The notes under the pieces are model-generated. The model was not told the origin of the DNA and ran no database searches. It was given only the letters and a program-made list of their open reading frames with translations. This document shows, one piece after another, positions 16,658-24,411 of a stretch of DNA of 33,089 bases (its first letter is position 1; every line of letters starts with the position of its first letter). The translations under genes were made by a program, and so were the position numbers. This DNA is from Azospirillum sp. TSH64 (GTDB taxonomy: Bacteria > Pseudomonadota > Alphaproteobacteria > Azospirillales > Azospirillaceae): positions 3,496,148 through 3,529,236 of the forward strand of contig NZ_LGQW01000015.1 of NCBI RefSeq assembly GCF_003116035.1. Direction: 5' to 3'.

Positions 16658-16683
16658 TGAGACACTATTTTGCATTTGAGACA
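16658..16683. promoter_or_regulatory. Two TGAGACA boxes ahead of the PIWI operon
   Basis: TGAGACA occurs at 16658-16664 and again at 16677-16683, 19 bases apart, in an AT-rich pocket 20-45 bases upstream of the first start codon of the operon. The same heptamer is repeated at 14236 and 14256. The first gene product carries an HTH, so autoregulation through these boxes is possible; this is inference. Confidence 0.4.
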
Positions 16684-16702
16684 TAAAGAGCGGATCTGTC
16701 CC

Positions 16703-17995
16703 ATGGAAAGCGCGCCGTCATTCCACGACCGCTGCCAGCACTTGTTCAGCGACCGGCTTGGGCATGGCCGCCGGTGGAAAACCGCGGCGGCGCAGGCGCT
16801 TGGCATTGGACGCGCAACGCTGTACCGATACTTCGAGGAAGGTGCGGAGGTTGCTGCGGTCGTCCTGGCCCGGCTTGCCGACCTTGAGCGCGGTGACAAG
16901 CCGGTCCGGGACGACCGCTCCATGGTCGTGCTGTTGGCCAGCGCGCTGGTAGACGTCCAAAAGCAGATCGACGAGCGCGGCTGGCTCAAGGACGGCTACC
17001 CACCGGGCCTTCGGCGCGTCCTCGATCTCGCGGCGGCTCGCAACATCCAAGACGGCGATCTCTGGCCGACGAGCTTGGCGGATATGGCCCGGCTTGCCCA
17101 GGAGCCCCTCTACAAGTGGGGCATCGACCTGTCCTGGGACGTTGAGGGGGAGTTCGCTGCGGCCAAGCTGATTGACGGCGGCGAGATCACCACCGAGTGC
17201 GTCGCCCTGGCGCAGCCCGGCAAAAACCCTGAAACCGAACTCGAAGAGAACCTCGGCTACAAGCTTCTGCTCGGCCTATGCCGTGACCGGCGCGATGGCC
17301 AACAGGTGTACGTTGCATGGCGCCGGGCTGTGGTCGAGAATCCTGTGCTGCCCAGTTGGACGACCACCCTGCTGTCAGACCCGGTTTTGGCAACTGTGGA
17401 ACGCATCGACGAGGTCGTCGATGCATTCTATCAGCGCGTCCCCGAAGCTATGGCCATCAGCGGCATGCTGCCGATCTGCACGGTGTCCGGTACCATCCTC
17501 CGTCAGGACGGCCGCGCCTTCCACACCGAAAGCCGAGATCCGGAGGCGCGCCGCCGAGCACGAGCAGGCAAGCACGCCACCATGCGCTTCCGGCCGGGTA
17601 TGCTCTATCTGCGCCGCCCCTTCCGGACCTTCTGGTGCCTGCCTGGCAAGGCCGAACTGGTTCTGCACACCAAGCTGACCAAAGCTGGGTGGATGTCGTC
17701 GCTGTGGCCGGACCTCGACCGAGTGGATTTGGTCGCGATGTCGCCGGGCGGTCAGACCCGCATCGCCGTTGACGTAAAGGACTACGTCTCTCCGGAGAAT
17801 CTCGCCTCTCGTTTTGAGGGCTTCAAGGGCTTCGCCGAAACCCACCGCTGCTACGTCGCCATCCCCGACCACATCCCCGAGATCACCCTCAACTTCGAGG
17901 CGCGCTTCGAGGCCATCCGCGCCTCGCGCGCCAAGGCGAATGTGCGGCTGCGCACCATCTCGGACCTGCTCGACGAACTGGAGATCGCCCCATGA
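16703..17995 (+). CDS. HTH plus PD-(D/E)xK nuclease protein of a pPIWI-RE island
   Basis: A 430-residue protein matching the REase component of the pPIWI-RE three-gene system. An N-terminal HTH lies at about residues 25-45 (WKTAAAQALGIGRATLYRYF). The middle 50-320 is helical and unassigned. The C-terminal nuclease core has D342 in DRVDLVAM and D357-x-K359 in IAVDVKDYV, the PD-(D/E)xK arrangement, followed by a strand (CYVAIPDH) and a helix. It is expected to cut DNA once the PIWI protein or helicase marks the target; this is a family prediction, not shown here. I chose the ATG at 16703; a TTG at 16670 in the same frame lies inside the TGAGACA boxes. Its stop overlaps the helicase ATG by 4 bases. 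Confidence 0.85.
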   Translation: MESAPSFHDRCQHLFSDRLGHGRRWKTAAAQALGIGRATLYRYFEEGAEVAAVVLARLADLERGDKPVRDDRSMVVLLASALVDVQKQIDERGWLKDGYPPGLRRVLDLAAARNIQDGDLWPTSLADMARLAQEPLYKWGIDLSWDVEGEFAAAKLIDGGEITTECVALAQPGKNPETELEENLGYKLLLGLCRDRRDGQQVYVAWRRAVVENPVLPSWTTTLLSDPVLATVERIDEVVDAFYQRVPEAMAISGMLPICTVSGTILRQDGRAFHTESRDPEARRRARAGKHATMRFRPGMLYLRRPFRTFWCLPGKAELVLHTKLTKAGWMSSLWPDLDRVDLVAMSPGGQTRIAVDVKDYVSPENLASRFEGFKGFAETHRCYVAIPDHIPEITLNFEARFEAIRASRAKANVRLRTISDLLDELEIAP

Positions 17996-20900
17996 GGACC
18001 GACCGCACGTTCGTCGCCGAATACCGAGACGCGCTGGCGTCCATCGACCCGACCTGTGGCGGTCTGGATCGGGAAGCCATCCGCACCATGGCGGCGACCG
18101 AACTGTCCCTGCTGTTCCTGACCGAGTTCCTGTCGGGCGAAGGTGCCTCCGCGGTGCCGTCGCTGATGCTGGGGTATCCGCAGCTGCTCGATGAGCTCCG
18201 GACCCAGCGCGCCGTCCAGGCGCTTGCCACGGTACGCCACCTCTGCTCCCGCTTTATCTCGCTCTCGGCATGGCTCGATGCCCGCCTGCGGTACACGACC
18301 ATTTCCGAAGCGCTGCGATGTTTCGACGTTCTGGACGGCCGCGTCACTCTGCGGGCCACTGCGCCAGGCACCACCCGCGTTGTGCTCGAGGCTTGGCTAT
18401 CGAAGCCAGTTCCCTGGGTCAGCCGCACGCTCAACGTCGCGGATCCCGGCGAGGCCCAGGTCCTGGTCGGCCGGGGCAGTGCAACCCTGGCCTACGACAT
18501 CCCGGCGGTTCCCGCTGAACGGCGGGTGGTGCAGCAGCATGACCTGACGCCGCGGCGGACCAACCAGCCGATTCGGGTGCGCATTGCCGACCTGCTCGCT
18601 GTCGCCGCCACGGTCGACGAGCGTGAGGCAGCCGCAGACTGGCCGCACGAAAGCATGCCGCCTTTAAACATGGTCGAGCGCATCCGGAAGCTCCGCATCC
18701 AGGGGCTACTAGATGGGTTCTACGAGGACGGCGTCATCACCCTGGACGGCACGACCCACTTGGTCGGCATGCTGTCGTCCGGCAAGTCCAGCTTGGTGAT
18801 GGCGCTGCTGCTCGGCCTGACGCTGGGCAGCACCGGCAAGCGCATCGCTGTTCTAGTGCCCGACACCATCCACGGCGCCAAGCTGTCGGCGCGCCTTCGG
18901 CGCCATGGCGTAAAGGCGACCGTGCTGTCCAGTCTGCGTCAGCGCCCGCGGCACTTGAATGGCATCCACTGGCAGCGCAGCCTCGACGCGACTGGGTGGT
19001 CCCTGGCGTCGTTAGGTGACCTGTCCGACGGCTTCGGCACGGCCTGTCCACTGGACGGCTTCCAGCGCGAGCCGCAAGTCGTGCGCGGCTCCCAGGCGGA
19101 GGCGCGCTTCCCCGATTTCGACGAGAAGCAGTGCCACCGCCTTTACCAGAAGGCGGTGCCGGACGAGGACGCTGAGGACAAGGATCCCGACGACATCGGT
19201 GAGAGCAAGGGGCGCTCCTGCCCGCTGTGGGCGTGCTGCCCGGCCCAGGAGCAACAGCGCTCGGCGGTGGACGCCCAAGTGCTGATCATGACGCCGCAGG
19301 CCTTCATCCACATGACGCCGGATGTCTGGACGACGTCGGAGCGCATCACCATCCCGGAGCTTCTTCAGTTCACCACAGACTTGGTCATCATAGACGAGGT
19401 GGATGGCGTCCAGAAGGTGTTGGACGACATCTTCGCGCCCCGTTCCCCAATCATGGGCGACGAGCAGGACGTGTACGCCCCCTCCATCGGCCAACGGTCA
19501 TCGGCGGCTCTTCGGGCACGCTCGGGCGCCCAGTTCCGGAAGTCGGTGAACGCGAAGTGGCAGAACAACTTCTTCACCTTCTTCCGTTTGGTCGGCATCA
19601 TCTATGCCCTACTCCAAAATGAGCAGGAAAGCCTATGGCGGTTCTACCGCAATACGCCATTCACGGCTGCCAGCATCCTGTACGAGCTCTGGCGTCGCCA
19701 CCTATCGGTATCCGGCGTCTCGACTGCGGAGATGCGGCTCGACTATGCGGAGAACGAGCAACAGTTTCTTGAGGTCCTCAAAGTCGCTACGGCGATCTCC
19801 CGCTTCTCTCATGCCTCGTCGGTGTCGACAGATGAGGCCGACGAAGCTGCGGTGAGGGACCTGGCAACATTCCGCGACGAACGGTTCCGCGTCGCCACCG
19901 AGACGCTCCAGGCGATTGCGCGCGACGTGCTGGTCGCTGATTATTACGATGAGATCGACCAGCGGATTGAGGCGCTGCTAGACGGCGCGCTGGCGGTCTT
20001 TTCCGCCGTCAGTAAGACCGGCCCAGCGCGGGACCGCCTTGATCGCCGCGCCAACGCCTTGGCGATCCTGCTGGCGGTTGTTACCGAACTGGCGCTTTCG
20101 CACTACAACTGGCTCATCAAGACCCAGCCCGCCGTAGCGAGCGACTTGGACATCGACGATACACAACTGCTGAGCCAAGCGAACAGCTTGATCAAGCACT
20201 ACAGGACCCTGTTGCCCAGCAATCCAGCGGGTGCCGTCTTCGGCCTGTTTTACAACGAGCCCGACGACGACAGACAGGGTACACTTGGCGGCAAACTGAC
20301 GCTGATCAACCACCTCGGCGTTGGCCGCCACCTGATCGCCCACCTGCATAACCTACTAGGCGACGAAGGCCAGGCTGGCCCGCATGTCTTGCTCCTGTCT
20401 GGCACCAGTTGGGCGGGCGGCGGAGTGCACTCCTTCGATCCAAAGACCAAGAAGCCGATCAGCGTGGCATCGCCGTCCTTTGATGTCCAGGTACCGGTGC
20501 GCGGCGTCCTCCTTCAGCCGGACGCCGAACTCGATGCGATCAGTCAGTCCGTCTTCTCGCTGGTCAACGTCCGGGACGGCGATGGCCGCCAGATCCGAGT
20601 GTCGGGTGTCGAGCAGCAGCGGCGGAGAGAAAACCTCTCCTTCATCAGCGAGCGTCTGGTGTCGCGCCGCGATGGCATCAACATGCTTGAGAATCACTGG
20701 TGCGTAATGACCGGGCGCTGGGGGGAGGAGGCGATCGCCGACCGCCGTCGAGCCATGCTGGTGGTGAACTCTTACGCCGACGCCGCAGTGGTTGCTGACA
20801 CCGTCATGCAGACCCTTGAGGCGAACGGCTACGCCGATTGGCGCGTCTACTGTTTGGTGCGCGACCGGGCGGACGACGCAGGGCAGGCTGACGACGCCAA

Positions 20901-21558
20901 ACTTCGCCTTGCCCGACCAATGCCGCGCTCAATGGTGGAGCGCTTCGGCCTGGAGCCGGAGAAGTCGATCTTGGTGGCGCCTATGCAAATTGTTGCCCGC
21001 GGGCACAACATCCTGAACGGTCGGGATAAGGCGGCAATCGCATCCATCTACTTCCTGCACCGTCCGCACCCGCGGCCGGACGACCTGGGTCCAGTAATCG
21101 CACGTCTAAATCGGTACGCACTTGAACGCTATGACAAGGGCGTCGCACCGCTGCCGGGGGAGAGCCTGCCACGGCGCTCGAACCGCATGCGCCAAGCCGC
21201 AGCGTCAGTGGCTCAGATGGCGCTGGAGCGCACCCGATACGGCTACAGCAACATGTCGGCCGAGTATAAGGCCCAGTTTGCCTGGGACATGCTGACGCCG
21301 CTTTGGCAGACCGTCGGCCGCGGTATCCGCGGTGGGTGTCCGGTCTTTATCGGCTTCGTCGATTATAAGTTCGCGCCCCAGTCCTTCGACGGAAATCCTG
21401 ATGGCGATACGGCCGACACCAGCGCGCTGGTCCAATGCATCAAGCAGTTGGATCTGGCTATGGACCCCACCAGCAATCCGACCGGGCACGATGTGGCGCG
21501 ACGGCTTTACGAGCCGTTCCACGACGCCCTGAGCAAGACCGAGGGCCTTCAGTCATGA
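17992..21558 (+). CDS. DinG/XPD-like helicase of a pPIWI-RE island (pPIWI_RE_Z type)
   Basis: A 1188-residue superfamily 2 helicase. Residues 1 to about 220 match no common domain and fit the pPIWI_RE_Z region. Walker A is GMLSSGKS (259-266), the DEVD box is at 468-471 (LVIIDEVDGVQ), and motif VI is QTVGRGIRGG (1106-1115). Between Walker A and the DEVD box are C352, C381, C410, C415 and C416, the place where XPD and DinG carry their iron-sulphur cluster. The long middle (about 500-800) is helical. DinG-type enzymes unwind forked DNA and R-loops, which fits the published idea that these systems act on RNA-DNA hybrids. It is coupled to both neighbours by ATGA overlaps. Confidence 0.87.
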   Translation: MRTDRTFVAEYRDALASIDPTCGGLDREAIRTMAATELSLLFLTEFLSGEGASAVPSLMLGYPQLLDELRTQRAVQALATVRHLCSRFISLSAWLDARLRYTTISEALRCFDVLDGRVTLRATAPGTTRVVLEAWLSKPVPWVSRTLNVADPGEAQVLVGRGSATLAYDIPAVPAERRVVQQHDLTPRRTNQPIRVRIADLLAVAATVDEREAAADWPHESMPPLNMVERIRKLRIQGLLDGFYEDGVITLDGTTHLVGMLSSGKSSLVMALLLGLTLGSTGKRIAVLVPDTIHGAKLSARLRRHGVKATVLSSLRQRPRHLNGIHWQRSLDATGWSLASLGDLSDGFGTACPLDGFQREPQVVRGSQAEARFPDFDEKQCHRLYQKAVPDEDAEDKDPDDIGESKGRSCPLWACCPAQEQQRSAVDAQVLIMTPQAFIHMTPDVWTTSERITIPELLQFTTDLVIIDEVDGVQKVLDDIFAPRSPIMGDEQDVYAPSIGQRSSAALRARSGAQFRKSVNAKWQNNFFTFFRLVGIIYALLQNEQESLWRFYRNTPFTAASILYELWRRHLSVSGVSTAEMRLDYAENEQQFLEVLKVATAISRFSHASSVSTDEADEAAVRDLATFRDERFRVATETLQAIARDVLVADYYDEIDQRIEALLDGALAVFSAVSKTGPARDRLDRRANALAILLAVVTELALSHYNWLIKTQPAVASDLDIDDTQLLSQANSLIKHYRTLLPSNPAGAVFGLFYNEPDDDRQGTLGGKLTLINHLGVGRHLIAHLHNLLGDEGQAGPHVLLLSGTSWAGGGVHSFDPKTKKPISVASPSFDVQVPVRGVLLQPDAELDAISQSVFSLVNVRDGDGRQIRVSGVEQQRRRENLSFISERLVSRRDGINMLENHWCVMTGRWGEEAIADRRRAMLVVNSYADAAVVADTVMQTLEANGYADWRVYCLVRDRADDAGQADDAKLRLARPMPRSMVERFGLEPEKSILVAPMQIVARGHNILNGRDKAAIASIYFLHRPHPRPDDLGPVIARLNRYALERYDKGVAPLPGESLPRRSNRMRQAAASVAQMALERTRYGYSNMSAEYKAQFAWDMLTPLWQTVGRGIRGGCPVFIGFVDYKFAPQSFDGNPDGDTADTSALVQCIKQLDLAMDPTSNPTGHDVARRLYEPFHDALSKTEGLQS

Positions 21559-24269
21559 CCGACGTGTCCAATCTCCACATCTCGGCCTGGGTGGCGGACC
21601 ACCTCCCCGAGACGCTCCTCCTGACCCGCTTCCGCATGTCCGCGGAGGCGCACGGCACCCTAGTGCAGTGGTGTCGCGAGAAGACGAACCGGCAGGAGCT
21701 TCCGGCAAGCGCTATCCTCAGCGGCCTGTCCGAAATCCTCGGCTTCTTCGTGCCCGAGACGGCATATATGAAGCTGGAAAACGACGGCAACGGAGAAGGA
21801 AGCACCCGGCTCAGCCTCTACTACCTGCGTGATCGCACGGCCGAGGCCGATCTGCGCGCCCGCATCCGCACCGGTATCAATGTCTGGCTCGGCATCCTGT
21901 ATCCGGCCAAAGACCCCGATGTGCGCGGTGCGATCGCCGGGAGCGCGTTGGACGACGCGAACTGGCGGCTGATCGAAGTGCCCACCGGCTTGGCCCAGCA
22001 CCGCGGCGCCTGCGCGATCCCGACCGATCCGATGCTGTTCGATGCGCTGACCGTACACGCGGTGGACCGCCTTGCGGGGGCAGCCCTGCGGTACCGCTCC
22101 GGCATTACCCGGACACTGGTGCCGCACACGCCGCTGTCGTCCCCTTTCAACGGCATTGAACTCGTCGCCTTCCCTCCGCGCGTCGACCGGGGCAGCGGTG
22201 CGGGCATCTGGAGCGAGGTGATCACCGTCTCCGCCGCCACCTTTCCCGAGCGATCAGACATTCACCTCCTCGCCAAGCCGTCCATCCGCAACTGGGGTCC
22301 AGTGAGGGGCTACGACGCCGACACTGCCCCAACCAGGTCACTCGACATCTTCATGCCGTCCGAGGGCGACGACGGCGACCACATGGCTTACAAGCACATG
22401 TCGTTCGCGTTTCGGGCGAAGCAGTTCGGACAGAAAAATGAACGGCGCATCGAGGCGGTTTGGGACTGCGACCGCGAGCAGCGCGCCTTTGACCTTCTGC
22501 GCCGCCTGGTAGGCAGCGAGCGCTTGACCGGTGCTGACCTGCTGAACCCGGTGCGGGGCGAGGAAGGTATGTGGGTCTTGCCGCGCTTGGCACCCGGGAG
22601 CGGCGACCGTTACTTGGCGGGCGGCAGCGGCTTTGCGTGGCCCGATCGCGAAGACGTGGCCGTTTCGTTAGACGCCCCTCTGGCGGTGGCTGGCTTTACC
22701 CGTGCCCCTGCCATGGCGCGCTTGAAGGGGCAGTTGCCGGTGACCAACCTGTTCAAGAAATCCGATGTCACCCTTCCGGCAAGGTTGAAGGACGCCCCAG
22801 ACGAAGAGAAGAAGGCCTGGAAGGACGCTGAGTTCGCACGCAAGGAGGTGCTGCGGCACGCAGAGGTCCGGAAGGCCTTGCTTCGCACGCTGGAAGCGGT
22901 CGGCAACCGGAACGGGGAACTCGATCTCCTGATCTTCGCTCAGCAGGACAGCACAGTAACGTTGGTACGCGAAAACATCGCTAAGCTGCTCGGTCAACCG
23001 GATGCGGCTGATGGCATTATCATGCGCTGGGAGGACGGACTCACTCTGCACATCGCTTCTGCCCCGCCGGGGCCGCTGGCCGAACAACTGCCGTATATCG
23101 AACTGACGGACGCTGAAAAGGCTCGGCTGAACCAGAAGCAGCAGTCAGAGGTGTGGAAGGCCAAACAAAAGGAGGCACACGAGGATGCAGCCCGCCAGAT
23201 GGCAGCGCGCATCCGCGGAGTGCGAAACGGGCGTACCGGGATGGCCTGCGCTATTCTGGAGATGCACGAGAGCCTGAAGACTTGGGCGCGCCGCGACCCG
23301 TTCGCCATGGCGCGCCGCGAGCTCGCCAAGCAGGGGTGCCTGCCTCAGGTGGTGCTGATCGGAGAAAAGATCCCCGAAGACAAGTATCTCGCCTCACTCA
23401 AGGACTGGTTCCGCATGCTTGGCGTGCTACCAGTCTTCGATGATCGGCTGCCCTTGGCACCGGCGGCGATGACGGTCATCCAGCGAAACGAGGACGTGGT
23501 CGGCGGTGGCACCCAGAAGGCGCACGCCTTCCCGCTGGCCGCCCGGGTCCGCGGCGGCATCCTGGAGTGCGCCATCCCCGAGGAGAACGGCGACCCCTCC
23601 TGGATCCCGTACGCCAAAGCGGCTCTGCGCATCATGTCCGGCGACTACGGCAGGTTCGCCCGAAATCGCCAGGAAGAGAACCAAGCCAAGTTCGCCACCT
23701 TCTTCTCGGCAGCACTGGAGCAGATCGACCGCCGCGGCGGGGCGCTGGTGCTGACCGAGATGGACCAGATTGCCCACCGGCTGCCCGCATTGCTAAACGG
23801 CAAGCTCCTCTTCGACGAACTTCAGATCGGCAGCCGTAACTATCGGCCGGGAGACCTGCCGAACACCCGTGTGGTCCGGATCATCACCGAACCCAAGAAG
23901 CTGCCGTCCTACTACCACGGCGTCGACAACAAATGGCCGTCCGGCCTCTTCGTCTGGGAAGGCGCCGAGCGCACCGCCTACGGTCTGAAGCCGAAGCCTC
24001 CTACAGTGTCGAAGCCGTCGAGCTTCGCGTCGATGGTCTCGCGGCATCTCGAGCCGGGCAGTAACGAGGCCGTAGACGACGTACCGCGGGTATCCTCCCA
24101 ACTTGACGAGATGTGCGTCGCCTTCATGCAGCCGACCGACGAAGCGGATGAGATGCTGCGCCTTACGCACAAGCTGCGCAATGCCCATGCCCAGTACGAC
24201 TACAGCACCCGCAAGCCGTTCCCGCTTCATGAGCTTCGGCTACTCGGCGGCGCCATCACCTTCTCCTGA
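21555..24269 (+). CDS. Prokaryotic PIWI protein, pPIWI-RE family
   Basis: A 904-residue Argonaute-related protein. Approximate layout by comparison with the family: an N-terminal X region (DUF3962-type, about 1-370), a MID-like region (about 380-560) and a C-terminal RNase H-fold PIWI domain (about 560-900). PIWI-like segments are MACAILEMHES (about 562-572), GGALVLTEMDQIAHRLPALLN, TRVVRIITEPKKLPSYY (about 770-786), and the terminal YDYSTRKPFPLHELRLL. The family name comes from conserved R and E residues; I cannot place them with certainty by eye. The ATG at 21555 overlaps the helicase stop (ATGA); the frame is open 40 codons earlier but within the helicase gene. Predicted guide-dependent recognition of nucleic acid; guide type unknown. 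Confidence 0.87.
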   Translation: MTDVSNLHISAWVADHLPETLLLTRFRMSAEAHGTLVQWCREKTNRQELPASAILSGLSEILGFFVPETAYMKLENDGNGEGSTRLSLYYLRDRTAEADLRARIRTGINVWLGILYPAKDPDVRGAIAGSALDDANWRLIEVPTGLAQHRGACAIPTDPMLFDALTVHAVDRLAGAALRYRSGITRTLVPHTPLSSPFNGIELVAFPPRVDRGSGAGIWSEVITVSAATFPERSDIHLLAKPSIRNWGPVRGYDADTAPTRSLDIFMPSEGDDGDHMAYKHMSFAFRAKQFGQKNERRIEAVWDCDREQRAFDLLRRLVGSERLTGADLLNPVRGEEGMWVLPRLAPGSGDRYLAGGSGFAWPDREDVAVSLDAPLAVAGFTRAPAMARLKGQLPVTNLFKKSDVTLPARLKDAPDEEKKAWKDAEFARKEVLRHAEVRKALLRTLEAVGNRNGELDLLIFAQQDSTVTLVRENIAKLLGQPDAADGIIMRWEDGLTLHIASAPPGPLAEQLPYIELTDAEKARLNQKQQSEVWKAKQKEAHEDAARQMAARIRGVRNGRTGMACAILEMHESLKTWARRDPFAMARRELAKQGCLPQVVLIGEKIPEDKYLASLKDWFRMLGVLPVFDDRLPLAPAAMTVIQRNEDVVGGGTQKAHAFPLAARVRGGILECAIPEENGDPSWIPYAKAALRIMSGDYGRFARNRQEENQAKFATFFSAALEQIDRRGGALVLTEMDQIAHRLPALLNGKLLFDELQIGSRNYRPGDLPNTRVVRIITEPKKLPSYYHGVDNKWPSGLFVWEGAERTAYGLKPKPPTVSKPSSFASMVSRHLEPGSNEAVDDVPRVSSQLDEMCVAFMQPTDEADEMLRLTHKLRNAHAQYDYSTRKPFPLHELRLLGGAITFS

Positions 24270-24328
24270 CACGGATCCGGTGTAGTGCCCAAGCCGGGCT
24301 GCTGGACGACCGACGTCGACGGCCCATG

Positions 24329-24348
24329 TTGGGGGAACTATCCCCCAA
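24329..24348. terminator. Hairpin 1 between the PIWI operon and res
   Basis: TTGGGGGA and TCCCCCAA form a perfect 8-bp stem around ACTA, 60 bases after the PIWI stop codon. It lies between convergent operons and is likely to end the rightward transcript, although no T-run follows. Confidence 0.5.
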
Positions 24349-24372
24349 AGCCACGTATCGAATAAGCGGAAA

Positions 24373-24398
24373 GAGATGCCTCCTCGAGGAGGCATCTC
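24373..24398. terminator. Hairpin 2 between the PIWI operon and res, perfect palindrome
   Basis: A perfect 26-base palindrome: GAGATGCCTCC and GGAGGCATCTC around TCGA. It is 14 bases beyond the res stop codon and 103 bases past the PIWI stop, so it can serve as a bidirectional terminator for the two facing operons. Confidence 0.6.
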
Positions 24399-24411
24399 AA
24401 GGGTCATGCGC

